NCBI GenBank assembly: GCA_002702655.1
Contig: PABB01000069.1
Coordinates: 145,714-209,713 of the forward strand
Length of the DNA: 64,000 bases
Direction: 5' to 3'
DNA from: Planctomycetaceae bacterium
GTDB taxonomy: Bacteria > Planctomycetota > Planctomycetia > Pirellulales > Lacipirellulaceae
The position numbers and the translations under genes are program-made. Shown here piece by piece: positions 25,435-34,400 of the stretch; the stretch's first letter is position 1, and every line of letters starts with the position of its first letter. Below the pieces are notes generated by a model. It saw only the letters and a list, made by a program, of their open reading frames with translations, was not told the DNA's origin and did no database searches.

Positions 25435-26294
25435 GACGCGTCCTCCGCCGCGGCCGGGTCGCCGGCGGTTTCGTCGGCGTCGTTGTTCTCGCGCGGCGCG
25501 TCAGCCCCGCCCGCCGTGGAGCGCGCGGTCAATTCCGGCGCCTGCCGGCGGCTGCCCTCGTACTGCTCTTCGCGGGCGTTGTAGACCAGGTCGATGACGA
25601 CCGGCGCGGCGGCGGCGGTGAGAGTCGCCTCGCCGGCGGGGATTTCGCCGCCCTCAGTGGCGGTCGGCGAACGTTCGCGCTCTTCCTCCGGCGCTGCGGG
25701 CCAACGGGGAGCAAGCTGGCGCTGGACGGTCAGCACGTATCGCTGCGGCGGCATCCCCTGCTGCGCGAGCCAGGCGTCGGCCACCGCCAGGGGCAACATC
25801 GTCTGCAGGTCGGAGTTCTCGGAGAACGCCGCATCCAATTCCGCCACATGGTACGCCAAGCGCTGATAGCGCTGCCGGCGCACGCCCCAGCGAATGCCGT
25901 CATCGGGCAGCACGGCCTGTGCGGCCTCGTCGCCCGGCGCCGCGACCTGCAGGCGGTGGACGCCGTCACGCGGCATCGAGCCAGCGAGGTCAAAGTCGTA
26001 GCCGACGTCGATGCCCAGCAGTTTCAGATACGTCGGCGCCAAGGGGATGCGACGCAGCGAAAAACCGATCCGCGACACGCCGCCCCCCGCGTTGGACAGC
26101 ACTGCCAGCCCCAGGCAGAACAAATGCACAATCAACGCGGCGGTGACCCAAGACTGCCACCGCGGCGGCGCCGACGCGGGGCGGCGGGCCTGTTTCTTGG
26201 CGGCGGAACGGGCGGACACGGCGCGGACTTTCGTGGCGGGAAGCGGGGAGATCAGCGAACACGCACTCTCAGCGTAGGCAGCAGCGTGCAGCAC
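25431..26294 (-). CDS. Membrane-anchored partner of the HTTM protein
   Basis: About 287 residues. A basic N-terminus precedes one membrane helix (W-V-T-A-A-L-I-V-H-L-F-C-L-G-L-A-V-L), followed by a non-cytoplasmic domain with mixed strands (W-G-V-R-R-Q-R-Y-Q-R-L-A) and a low-complexity acidic tail. The start is uncertain: a GTG at 26292-26294 opens the frame and a GTG at 26217-26219 lies closer to the helix; neither has a strong ribosome binding site. The stop overlaps the HTTM start as ATGA. From memory, such two-gene units recur in planctomycetes; the function is unknown. Confidence 0.65.
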   Translation of the reverse strand: MLHAAAYAESACSLISPLPATKVRAVSARSAAKKQARRPASAPPRWQSWVTAALIVHLFCLGLAVLSNAGGGVSRIGFSLRRIPLAPTYLKLLGIDVGYDFDLAGSMPRDGVHRLQVAAPGDEAAQAVLPDDGIRWGVRRQRYQRLAYHVAELDAAFSENSDLQTMLPLAVADAWLAQQGMPPQRYVLTVQRQLAPRWPAAPEEERERSPTATEGGEIPAGEATLTAAAAPVVIDLVYNAREEQYEGSRRQAPELTARSTAGGADAPRENNDADETAGDPAAAEDAS

Positions 26295-26348
26295 CGCAAC
26301 GGGGTCCAGTCAGCAGGCGTCCGCGCGATGGCGTTCACGGCTAGCAAC

Positions 26349-26384
26349 AAAAAAAGCCGAGCCTCGCAGGTGCGAGGCCCGGCT
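26349..26384 (-). terminator. Intrinsic terminator after the Cys-rich protein gene
   Basis: On the minus strand a 14-bp stem (AGCCGGGCCTCGCA / TGCGAGGCTCGGCT, one mismatch) is followed by seven T. It begins 35 bp after the stop of the Cys-rich gene, a textbook rho-independent terminator. Confidence 0.9.
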
Positions 26385-26418
26385 GGATTCGCTTGAAGCG
26401 AACGACCAAGGATGACGC

Positions 26419-26991
26419 TCAGGTGGTGGCGTCGCCCTCGGGCGCGGCGGGAGCTTCCGGAGCGGCCGGAGCTTCGGGAGCGGCTTCCACGGGGGCCGAC
26501 TCGATCATGGTCCCGGCGCAGGAGCTGCAGCCTTCGACAACCGTGGCGGTCTCGCAACCGCAAGGAGCGGCGGCTTCACAGCCACAGGGAGCGGCGGCTT
26601 CGCAACCACACGGGGTGGCTTCGCAACCGCAGGCCGGAGCAGCTTCACAACCACAGCTGGGAGCGGGCTCGCAGCAGGTCGGCTCAGGCGCACAGCACGG
26701 GGCGGGCTCGCAGCAGACCGGCTCGCAGCAGACCGGCGCGGGCTCGCAGCACTTGGCCTTCTTGCACTTGCGGGCCTTCAGGCGGGCGAACAGACCCTGG
26801 CGACCGCCGCACTTGGGGGCGGGCTCGCAGCAGGTCGGCTCGGGAGCGCAGCAGGGCTCCGGCTCGCAGCAAGCGGGCTTGCAGCACTTGTTGCGGAACA
26901 GGCCGGCCTGAGCCGTTTGATCTTCGCCGCTCAGGGCGAAGGCGACGGCCACCGCCAGAGCGGCAATCGTCAACATCACAGTACGATTCAT
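26419..26991 (-). CDS. Secreted Cys-rich repeat protein (CCEP / CGCE repeats)
   Basis: A 190-residue exported protein with 32 cysteines. A signal peptide (L-T-I-A-A-L-A-V-A-V-A-F-A-L-S) ends about residue 28. Then come C-C-E-P-x-P type repeats (x-C-C-x-P-E-P), a short basic segment (L-F-A-R-L-K-A-R-K-C-K-K), a second C-C-E-P block, five or more C-G-C-E-A repeats and an Ala/Pro/Glu tail. Paired Cys suggest heavy disulfide cross-linking or metal binding outside the cytoplasm; planctomycete cell walls are known to be rich in Cys-containing protein. The ATG at 26989-26991 is preceded by GGGAGGA. The gene has its own strong terminator, consistent with a highly expressed single gene. Confidence 0.85.
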   Translation of the reverse strand: MNRTVMLTIAALAVAVAFALSGEDQTAQAGLFRNKCCKPACCEPEPCCAPEPTCCEPAPKCGGRQGLFARLKARKCKKAKCCEPAPVCCEPVCCEPAPCCAPEPTCCEPAPSCGCEAAPACGCEATPCGCEAAAPCGCEAAAPCGCETATVVEGCSSCAGTMIESAPVEAAPEAPAAPEAPAAPEGDATT

Positions 26992-27679
26992 GATTGTTTC
27001 CTCCCACAAAGATGTGGAACCAAGGAATCTGGCAGTGCCAGCCGCCGGGTTGAGATCTCCCGGGCCCGCTGCGGCGGAGTCAGCGGATGGGTCAAACGTC
27101 GTTTCAAGTTGTGGTTTCACGGACGAGCGCCACGATGCCGCGTCGGGCGCCGCTGCCATGGGCAGCGAGGGCAGTCTGTCAGGACTGTCTATGGAGCCGG
27201 AAGCGGCAAGGCGGGTCCGCGTGTGCAGCAACACCGGTTGCGCGGAGTTTGCAGGTCAGTAAAACTAAGGGGGAAGGGTAACGCGCGGGGATAGTGTGTC
27301 AAGCGGCGAGCCCCTCTTCACGAGAGAATCTCGCGTTTTGTCCTATCGCGAGTGTAGCCCGCAAAAAGAGGCCGCGCGGGACGTCGCCCAAACTGCGTCT
27401 ACGGGCGAGGAAAGGGGGATCCCGGCGTCACCAGGATGTAACTGTCGAGATTTGTTGCAGTTACGGCGAGCTTTCGCGACCCGCTGAGGGCTTTCACACA
27501 GCGCGGCGGACGGGGGAGGGGGTCGGGATGCGCCGCAGAATGCCCCGTTCGCGGGGGGGACCGATCCTACCGACTTTTCGCAAAAAAGGAGGACCGCGGC
27601 GTGCGTAGCACCCTCGCGCCCGCCGGCCACCGGCCGCCGGGGCTCCCTTGGTGGAGAAACCTGCACCGATGCAGGCGAC
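26992..27679. other. Gene-free region upstream of the Cys-rich gene
   Basis: No convincing gene in 688 bases. It must hold the promoter of the Cys-rich gene. An inverted repeat GTAACTG-13 nt-CAGTTAC lies at 27438-27464 and could be an operator or RNA hairpin. Confidence 0.5.
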
Positions 27680-28312
27680 TCAGCGGGTGGTCTGATCCTG
27701 GAACGGATCGCGGGCGACCTGGTCGGCGGGGTTCTTCGGCTGCGGCATCGCCGCGGGAGATTGACCCGTGGTCTGCGGGCCGTCCTTCTCGATCAGGTCG
27801 CGGGGATTCTCGAAATCGATGACCAGGGGCGGCTGATCGGCGGCCACCTCGGCGGCCATGCCGGAGATCCGCCACCCGGCGGCATCCAGGCGCAACGCCC
27901 AGGCGATCTGCTCTTCGGTTCGATTTCCGTCGGCGTCCAAGTCGCTCCAGATCGTCTCGACGACGGCCTTGTCGGCGTCGACCATCTGGGCGTCGACGAT
28001 CGTGAATTGAGCCGTCGCGCTGCCGGGGGGGGAAAAGCTCAAGTCGTTCTCGGTCGTCATCTGCAGCGCCAACGGGGTCAGCATACCCGCGGCGCGCTCG
28101 GTTTGCCCTTTCTGCACCGCCTGCAGAAACGTGCGAGCGGCGGCAATTGGCGCCGCGGTCGGGTTGCTGCTGTTGGTCGAGGCGACGGCGGTCGTGGCCG
28201 AAGCGCCGCCCGAGTTGCTCGCGGCAGCGGGGCTGGAGGTTCCGCTCTCGCCGCAACCGACGAAGAGCATCAGACCGGCGGACAACACGGTGCAGGCGGC
28301 GGGACAACGCAT
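27680..28312 (-). CDS. Putative lipoprotein of unknown function
   Basis: A 210-residue exported protein. The N-terminus M-R-C-P-A-A-C-T-V-L-S-A-G-L-M-L-F-V-G-C ends in a lipobox-like L-F-V-G-C, followed by a Ser/Ala/Gly-rich spacer. Residues about 60-165 form a globular domain (A-A-R-T-F-L-Q-A-V-Q-K-G-Q, then W-A-L-R-L-D-A-A-G-W-R-I-S-G-M) reminiscent of NTF2-like or DUF4878-type lipoproteins. The tail is Pro/Gln-rich. The ATG at 28310-28312 starts the leader; upstream frame text is not leader-like. The lipobox -3 residue (Phe) is unusual, so lipidation is probable but not certain. Confidence 0.7.
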   Translation of the reverse strand: MRCPAACTVLSAGLMLFVGCGESGTSSPAAASNSGGASATTAVASTNSSNPTAAPIAAARTFLQAVQKGQTERAAGMLTPLALQMTTENDLSFSPPGSATAQFTIVDAQMVDADKAVVETIWSDLDADGNRTEEQIAWALRLDAAGWRISGMAAEVAADQPPLVIDFENPRDLIEKDGPQTTGQSPAAMPQPKNPADQVARDPFQDQTTR

Positions 28313-28511
28313 GACAATCAACTCCCCAGCGGGCATGGGTGCACAAAGGCAAAGTTCGCGCCGACACACGGCGGGGCGGGAGTGTGCCAAACGGCCCTCG
28401 CACGGTCAAGGCGGATCGCGCAGCGGCTCGCGGGCCTTCGCACTCGCGTGCTAGCACGGCATGAAAACATGTGTCACGGCTCTGCGTGGCACGCGCGATG
28501 CCGTGATTTTT

Positions 28512-29741
28512 CTAGCGAAGCGCTGCGCGCCGCCGGCGCCACGCTAGCAGCCCGAGTCCGGCAGACGCCAAGACCCAGGTCGCCGGCTCGGGCACGGCGG
28601 CGATGGCGCCGGTCTTCAGCGAGAAGTACCGCCGCGTCCCGCCCGTCTGGGGCGAGTAGTAGTACTGCCCGTAGGTCAAGTCGCTGAGGGCGGAAAAGTC
28701 ATACCCCGCGGGCATCAGGCCGGGGATCTGCAGCGTTCCCGTGAGAGTCGTGGCCCCGGTGAAGATGAACCGCGTCCCGCCGCGGACCTGGATCACGTCC
28801 GCCGCGGGGACGGCCGCTCCGTCGATGTAGACGAACTCCGGGGCGGTCATGAGCTTGGTCGGATCGTACAGCGGGCTGCTGCGATCCAGCGCGAACGTGA
28901 GTTGCGTGATCTCGCCGCGGGGCGCCTGCGAGGCGTCAAACTGCACCGTGCCAGTTGCCGGGTCATAGAGCAAATCCACGATCGCCGGCTGGACGCCGTC
29001 GAACAGCCAGTCGTAGAACTCGCCGGAAGCATCGTCGTACATGGTCGACCAGGCGTTGTGCCCCACCGGCAACTCGGTGTACAGCGGGTCGCCCCCCGCG
29101 TCGCGGATGGCCTGGATCATGGCGCGATGCGGCTCGACGGCGACTACGTCGTCTTCCGAGCCGTGAATGCCCCACAACCGCGTGTTGAGATAATTGGCCG
29201 CCTGGGCGGGGTCGCCGTAGCCGGCGATCGGCGCCGCAGCGACGAACATGTCGGGGTGCTTGGCCACGATGTCGTACGTGCCGAAGCCGCCCATCGACAA
29301 ACCGGTGATGTACCGCCGCGACGTGTCGATGGCGAACCGCCCTTCCAGGTCCGCCATCACGTCGAGCGTGAGCTGCGCGGAGGTCGACAACCCGTCGGAC
29401 GAGAAATGGGACCAGCCGTCGTTGGGCGCGGCCTGGGGCACCAGCAGAAACGCCGGGTGATCCGTTTGCGTTTCGTTGATCATGTTGTCGATGAACAGCG
29501 TCTGCCGCGTGTTGTCCGTGCCGCGCTCGCCGGCGCCATGCAGATGCAACAACAACGGAAACTCGTTGCCGGGGACGTTGTAACCCGGGGGCAGGAAGAG
29601 CTGGTACGGCAACGAATTGCCGAGCCCGTCTTCGTAGACCCGCGAGATTTTCGTCACCTGAGCCGTCGCGTCGCCGTGCCAAGCCATCGCGATCGCGGCG
29701 AGCAAAATTGTCCGCACCAGAAATCCGACTCGATGTCGCAT
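28512..29741 (-). CDS. Secreted PEP-CTERM-anchored esterase-like alpha/beta-hydrolase
   Basis: A 409-residue exported enzyme. A signal peptide (R-T-I-L-L-A-A-I-A-M-A) ends about residue 28. The hydrolase domain shows H-L-H-G-A-G-E-R-G, the nucleophile elbow G-L-S-M-G-G (Ser149), an acid in G-S-E-D-D (Asp197/198) and the base in P-V-G-H-N-A-W (His228). A beta-rich domain of ~130 residues follows, then the PEP-CTERM anchor V-P-E-P-A-T-W, a hydrophobic helix and R-R-R-R. It is related to the soluble enzyme at 16925-17770. Substrates may be polyesters or acetylated polysaccharides; this is inference. The ATG at 29739-29741 follows GGGAGAGGC. Confidence 0.88.
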   Translation of the reverse strand: MRHRVGFLVRTILLAAIAMAWHGDATAQVTKISRVYEDGLGNSLPYQLFLPPGYNVPGNEFPLLLHLHGAGERGTDNTRQTLFIDNMINETQTDHPAFLLVPQAAPNDGWSHFSSDGLSTSAQLTLDVMADLEGRFAIDTSRRYITGLSMGGFGTYDIVAKHPDMFVAAAPIAGYGDPAQAANYLNTRLWGIHGSEDDVVAVEPHRAMIQAIRDAGGDPLYTELPVGHNAWSTMYDDASGEFYDWLFDGVQPAIVDLLYDPATGTVQFDASQAPRGEITQLTFALDRSSPLYDPTKLMTAPEFVYIDGAAVPAADVIQVRGGTRFIFTGATTLTGTLQIPGLMPAGYDFSALSDLTYGQYYYSPQTGGTRRYFSLKTGAIAAVPEPATWVLASAGLGLLAWRRRRAALR

Positions 29742-30264
29742 GCCGCCTCTCCCTACATTGATGTTCCGACCGTCGTGCAGATACGCCTGGGGTTCCTCCC
29801 AGGTTCAATCGCACTGGATTTTAAACGGATTGCTGCGCTCCGCTGACCAGCAGTGGCCCGATGCGCAACAGTGTAAGAATCTTGGACGACGGGTTCGCGA
29901 AAAAGTTTTTCAGGCGTCCCAACTCGCATGCGCAATTTGCTGCGTCGAATCCGACACTTGCGATCCTGCAGGCCAACGTTGATGGGTTGGCGCCACGGCG
30001 AACAACTCGCGAAACGCTGTCGACCGCGGGACTATTCGGCAGTCGGGCTCGATTCTTGCCCTGACAGAGTTGTCGAGCGCGCCATTTCTGGCAGAGCTTT
30101 GAACGAATAAGTTAAGCGCGCACTCTGCGACAAACTCAATCGCAGCGACTGCTGAGAAATGTTGTCGCAAAGCGTGCGCGCAATCCCGTCGGAGCGGGGC
30201 GCCGTAGCGTCGCATTACGAACAACCGCGGCAGGCTCGGCAGCAGCCGCGCCCTCCCGGGGCCG
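29742..30264. other. Gene-free stretch between esterase and P-loop NTPase genes
   Basis: No gene recognised in 523 bases. It must include the minus-strand promoter of the esterase gene. No strong repeat or hairpin was noticed. Confidence 0.45.
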
Positions 30265-31758
30265 CTAGCTCGCCAGCCCTTGGTCCATGGCCTGCTGCTC
30301 GCGGCGGTAGATGGCCAGCTGCGTTTCAAACGTGCCCGACGGAACTGTCCACACCGGATCGGTGTCGACGTAGTCCTGGCAGTGCGAGACCAGCAGTCGG
30401 TACAGGAATTTGAACAGGTGCCTCGGCACGCGCAGCTGAGCAAAGGCGTCGACCAGCCGGGCGTCGGTCACCTCCGGGGCAAACAGGTCTCGCAGCGTGG
30501 GCGATTGCCCCTCGGCCCCGCAGGCGGCCACTCGCGCGTTGGCCAAATCGTATAGCGACTGGCCGGTCCACTCCAGCGAGGGGACCATGTTCTGTTTGTC
30601 GAGCCGGGCGCGCTGGTAAAAGTCGCGGCCCTCGCGGTCGACAAACTGCTTCAACTCGATCGGCAGCAGCAGTTTGAGCCCCAAGCCGGGCTGCTTCAAG
30701 AACTTGTTGTCGAGCATCGACCACACCAGCGCGCGCATGCTCTCCACGTCGCCGTTGATCAGGTGCGGCTCGTCGACGCGGTCGACCAACACGACCACCC
30801 CGGTGAAGCCCATCGCCCGCAGCACGCCCTGGAACTTGTTAAGCAGTTCGTAGCGGTCGTCGGTGCGGCGCTTGTTGGGCAGCGGCTGACCGTTGATGTC
30901 GCGGCCTGAGAACTGCATCAGCACTTGCCGCAGCGGATTGTCGTCGCGGTTCACGACGCGCAGGTTCTTGGCCGTGCTGTGGGCCTGCAGCCACCACCGC
31001 CACGCTTGGGCGAGCCACGGCGCCCAGCCCACGGCGATAATCAACCACGGCCACACCGTGGCCAACCAGTGGTAGTTGCGCGTGTAGCCGACGACGCCCA
31101 GCACGGCGGCCTTGGTCAACAGGCCGATGGCGCGGATGCCCCAGCTTTGCCAGGGGCGATACTTCAGTTTCTTGCGCAGACGGAACCAGCGCGACTGGAA
31201 CGTCTCGGTGAGTGAGTTGTCGTAGCAGGCCGCGAGCAACAGCAGGTCGCGCTTCTGGAAGCGGTCGAACCGCGCGCGAGCGTCCTCGGGCAGTGCGTTG
31301 GCCGCGGGGCCGCTCGGTTGCGAGGCGCCCAGTATGCGATCGACCACGGCCGTGACGCCCAGCGACAGGATCGCGTCCATATGATCCCACAGTTTCCATT
31401 CGTCGAGCACCTTGGCGGCATTGCGCCGCTTGCGACTGCTGAGCCGATCGGCGAAGCGATCCAAGAACGGGTTGAAGTCGTCGTACTCGATGACGAACAG
31501 CCGCGCGTCGGGGTGTTGGCGGTTGTGCGATTTGATCTGATCGACGATCTGCAGTCGCAGCGCGGTCTTGCCGGCGCCCTTCTCGCCAAACACGATCGAG
31601 GTGGCGGGCGCGGACGGATCGCCGTACACCTTGTCCCAATTCGGGTGAAAGGTGCTCGTGCTGCAGCGGCTTTGGAAGACGGGGTCGGTCTGCGCGTCTT
31701 CGTCCGCAAACGGATTGGCGGCGATGCCGTGATGGGCGAGCAGGTCGTGCAGTTTCAT
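30265..31758 (-). CDS. Membrane-associated P-loop NTPase of unknown role
   Basis: A 497-residue protein. Walker A G-E-K-G-A-G-K-T is at residues 58-65 and Walker B-like V-V-V-L-V-D-R-V-D-E at about 321-330, as in STAND/KAP or Orc1-type AAA proteins. Between them, two adjacent membrane helices (about 207-226 and 232-252) form a hairpin inserted in the ATPase, a layout known from KAP NTPases. The N-terminus (H-G-I-A-A-N-P-F, then F-Q-S-R) is typical of small-ligand-clearing P-loop families in planctomycetes. No effector domain is attached. I chose the ATG at 31756-31758 (M-K-L-H-D-L-L). It stands alone; role may be signalling, membrane organisation or defence. Confidence 0.75.
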   Translation of the reverse strand: MKLHDLLAHHGIAANPFADEDAQTDPVFQSRCSTSTFHPNWDKVYGDPSAPATSIVFGEKGAGKTALRLQIVDQIKSHNRQHPDARLFVIEYDDFNPFLDRFADRLSSRKRRNAAKVLDEWKLWDHMDAILSLGVTAVVDRILGASQPSGPAANALPEDARARFDRFQKRDLLLLAACYDNSLTETFQSRWFRLRKKLKYRPWQSWGIRAIGLLTKAAVLGVVGYTRNYHWLATVWPWLIIAVGWAPWLAQAWRWWLQAHSTAKNLRVVNRDDNPLRQVLMQFSGRDINGQPLPNKRRTDDRYELLNKFQGVLRAMGFTGVVVLVDRVDEPHLINGDVESMRALVWSMLDNKFLKQPGLGLKLLLPIELKQFVDREGRDFYQRARLDKQNMVPSLEWTGQSLYDLANARVAACGAEGQSPTLRDLFAPEVTDARLVDAFAQLRVPRHLFKFLYRLLVSHCQDYVDTDPVWTVPSGTFETQLAIYRREQQAMDQGLAS

Positions 31759-32039
31759 GACCGAAGCAGTCGGCAGGTCGCGACGAGCGCGAGGATCGAG
31801 GCGGGGCGGGCGAGAGCGGGCGCGGCAAATCGAGCCGCGGCTGCGAGATTCCCGCAATTATAGGTTGCGAGAATCACCCGCGAGATCGGAAAAATCGGCT
31901 GCGGCGGCTGTTTCGCTCGCAATTCCCGCACAGGTTGTTCAAATACACCGCAGCCGCGTCGGGGCGCCACCGGATAACCGCCCCCGGCGAGCGGGCCTGC
32001 TTCCCGACCTCTGCACGACTTTCACCTGTTGCACTTGCT

Positions 32040-32897
32040 ATGCCCGATTCACGCGACTTCTCTCAAACTCACGAGCCCGTCGGCAGTCTGTTCGCCGCGG
32101 CGAGCGGCGACGACGTGCTCGCGCCCGAGCAACTGCAGCAATTCGAGCGCGACGGATTTGTCGCCGGCGTGCCGCTGCTCTCTGCGGCGCAATGCGACGC
32201 GTTGTGCGACGAACTGAGCGAATTCTTCGACCCCGATCACCCGGGTCGCGAGTTGTGGTACGAGTACCACACCAACGAATCGACCACGCCGGAGACGACG
32301 TTGTTTCACGCCCTGGGCGCGTGGCGACTGCGGCCCGGGTTTCACGACTTGCTGTGGCATGGCCCGCTGGTCGAAGCGGCGCGACAGTTGTTGGGCGCGA
32401 CGCCGCGGTTCTGGCACGACCAACTGTTCTGCAAGCCGGCGCACCACGGCGGCGTCGTGGCCTGGCACCAGGACTACTCGTACTGGACGCGTACCAAACC
32501 CATGCAGCACCTGACCTGCTGGCTGCCGCTGGACGATTGCGACCACGAGAACGGGTCGATTCAATACGTCCCTGGCAGCCACCGTTGGGCGTTGCTGCCG
32601 CGCACCGAACTGGCCGGCGACATGGAGGGCATTCGCCAGTTGCTTGACGACGAGCAAATCCGCGCGCTGGAAAACCCGACCACCGTCATTGCCCGTCGCG
32701 GCGAGGCGTCGTTTCACCACCCGCTCACGGTGCATGGCTCGCAGGCCAATCGCAGCGACCGGCCGCGGCGCGTGGCGGTGATCAACCTGGTGGCCGATGG
32801 CGTGTGCAGCGACGCCGACGAGCCGCTGCTGGAGGGCGTGCCGACGATTCCCGCGGGCGAACCGCTCGCCGGGCAGTTCTTCCCGCTGTTGGGTTGA
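32040..32897 (+). CDS. Phytanoyl-CoA dioxygenase (PhyH) family protein
   Basis: A 285-residue non-heme Fe(II)/2-oxoglutarate oxygenase. The iron site is visible as W-H-Q-D-Y (His and Asp of the facial triad) and a distal His in V-H-G-S-Q-A-N-R-S, with the oxoglutarate Arg close behind. P-L-D-D-C-D-H-E-N-G-S-I-Q-Y-V-P-G-S-H is the typical family strand-loop. Members hydroxylate lipids, small molecules or toxins; the substrate is unknown here. The ATG at 32040 (M-P-D-S-R) fits the family length. Its neighbour 140 bp downstream on the same strand encodes a small unknown protein. Confidence 0.88.
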   Translation: MPDSRDFSQTHEPVGSLFAAASGDDVLAPEQLQQFERDGFVAGVPLLSAAQCDALCDELSEFFDPDHPGRELWYEYHTNESTTPETTLFHALGAWRLRPGFHDLLWHGPLVEAARQLLGATPRFWHDQLFCKPAHHGGVVAWHQDYSYWTRTKPMQHLTCWLPLDDCDHENGSIQYVPGSHRWALLPRTELAGDMEGIRQLLDDEQIRALENPTTVIARRGEASFHHPLTVHGSQANRSDRPRRVAVINLVADGVCSDADEPLLEGVPTIPAGEPLAGQFFPLLG

Positions 32898-33038
32898 GGC
32901 AGGCGCCGCCGCATCATCGGCCGCTTGCTTGCACGAAACTTTGCCCGAGCAATCTGCCGCGGTACGATGAGGTGACCAAGGGGCGCGAGGCCGCTGCCGG
33001 CGATACGAGGCCGCCGGCGACGAGATTGGAACAGAGCG

Positions 33039-33533
33039 ATGAAAACCGACCCCCGCTACGGCTACTATCCTTGGTGGCCCGAGAACGGCGACGCCTGGCT
33101 GCACCCGGAAGACGTGTCGCTTGCCCGCACGCTGATCCCCAGTCCGCGGGTGTTCACTCGCGACGGCGAGTCGGGCCCGTTCGTCATCTTGCACTACGGC
33201 GAGGTGCGGTTGCGCGTGAAGCGCACCTTGTGGCAGGAGGTGCCAGGCGAGGGCTTTGAAATTGGCGATTGGGTCGAAGTGCTCTCGCGGATGCGGACCA
33301 ACGATCCGCGCACGGCGGTCATTTGCGAGCGGCACTGGGACGAACGCGAGCGAGGTCTGCGATATCAGGTCGCCGCCAACGACGCGGCGATCCCCCGCTG
33401 GTACGCGGCGATCGACTTGCAACATGTCGAGCCGCCGCAGATCCGCGAGACGCTCCGCATCGAACCGCAAGCCGACGACGGCGCCGATGCATGGGGAATT
33501 GAATTGGACGAGGCGGATCGCGATCCATTTTGA
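33039..33533 (+). CDS. Conserved small protein of unknown function
   Basis: A 164-residue soluble protein starting M-K-T-D-P-R-Y-G-Y-Y-P-W-W-P-E. It has Trp/Pro-rich N-terminal text (W-L-H-P-E-D), a beta-rich middle (F-V-I-L-H-Y-G-E-V-R-L-R-V) and an acidic tail. I do not recognise an enzymatic motif. Codon use and composition match neighbouring real genes. It could be co-transcribed with the PhyH gene upstream (141 bp gap). The ATG at 33039 is the natural start. Confidence 0.7.
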   Translation: MKTDPRYGYYPWWPENGDAWLHPEDVSLARTLIPSPRVFTRDGESGPFVILHYGEVRLRVKRTLWQEVPGEGFEIGDWVEVLSRMRTNDPRTAVICERHWDERERGLRYQVAANDAAIPRWYAAIDLQHVEPPQIRETLRIEPQADDGADAWGIELDEADRDPF

Positions 33534-34400
33534 TTGGTGACGAGTGCGGGCAATGGTAGCACGCTTCGTTCGCAGCATTTCGCGACGCGGTTTTTGAACC
33601 TTGTTCAAAAATTCTTTTGCGTCATCCCGCACTCGCGGTATACTCGCGGCTCAGAGTTGCCTGCTGCACCTGAAATGCGATTTTCTTTCTAGCATTGCGA
33701 CGACAAGTGGGGACCGTCGCGGCCGGATGCGCACGTCGAATGTGCGCATGCCGCAGGGCGTCTCGGCACGCATGCCGAATTCATTGCCCGGCACTCGCTC
33801 GAAAAAACGGACTGAGGTCCGTGAGCGCCACCCGTCTGCGCTGAAGTCGCGCGTCGCGTCGCTACGAGGAACAATCGCATCATCCGAAGCTCCTGGGGGG
33901 AGCGCGTGATGATGGCGCCAGGCCCGATCTTGTACCGCGCTGCGCCCCGGGCGGACCAATCCGCACCGGACGGCGGCGCGCTGTCTGCAACTTCTCCGTT
34001 GCACTGGCTGCCATTCCGCGCTTTGACTCCGCGAGCGGTTTTGGGTGTTCCACTGGCCGCGCACGCTGCGCGGTTCCTCTTGGCTGTCTACGACAGCGCC
34101 CGTCGCGGCTGCGCCGGTTTGCCGGCCGCGACGACTGATTTTGGGAGGAGTTCTTCGATGGCGAGCTTTCAAGGGGACCTGCGACGGCGTTTTGCGGTCG
34201 CGGCCAGCAGCTCAGTCGCGACGCGTGCGAGCGGTTCGTCTCGCTGCGCGCCAGGCACGCGCGACTGAGTTGGCGGCGAGATTCGACGAACCGCACCGAT
34301 CCGCGCTCGCCGCGCCGCCGATTCGGCGCTGCAGATGCGCACCTGACTCGCCGGGTCGCGAACTCGGCGACTTCACCTACCTGATTTGGAGACTTCAGAG
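33534..34400. other. Long gene-free leader region before the giant surface-protein gene
   Basis: No convincing gene in 867 bases. A promoter-like pair lies at 33617-33644, so a leader RNA of up to ~750 nt is possible. Short open frames on both strands (for example 33906-34268) have no leader, motif or ribosome binding site I would trust. Confidence 0.5.
33617..33644 (+). promoter_or_regulatory. Possible sigma70-type promoter
   Basis: TTGCGT (33617-33622) and TATACT (33639-33644) are 16 nt apart, in an unusually AT-rich island for this window. It points toward the surface-protein cluster at 34401-40947. Confidence 0.45.

Noticed and set aside
32049-33632. 527-codon minus-strand frame opposite the PhyH gene
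   Set aside because: His/Arg/Ala-rich shadow text with no domain; both plus-strand genes below it are supported.
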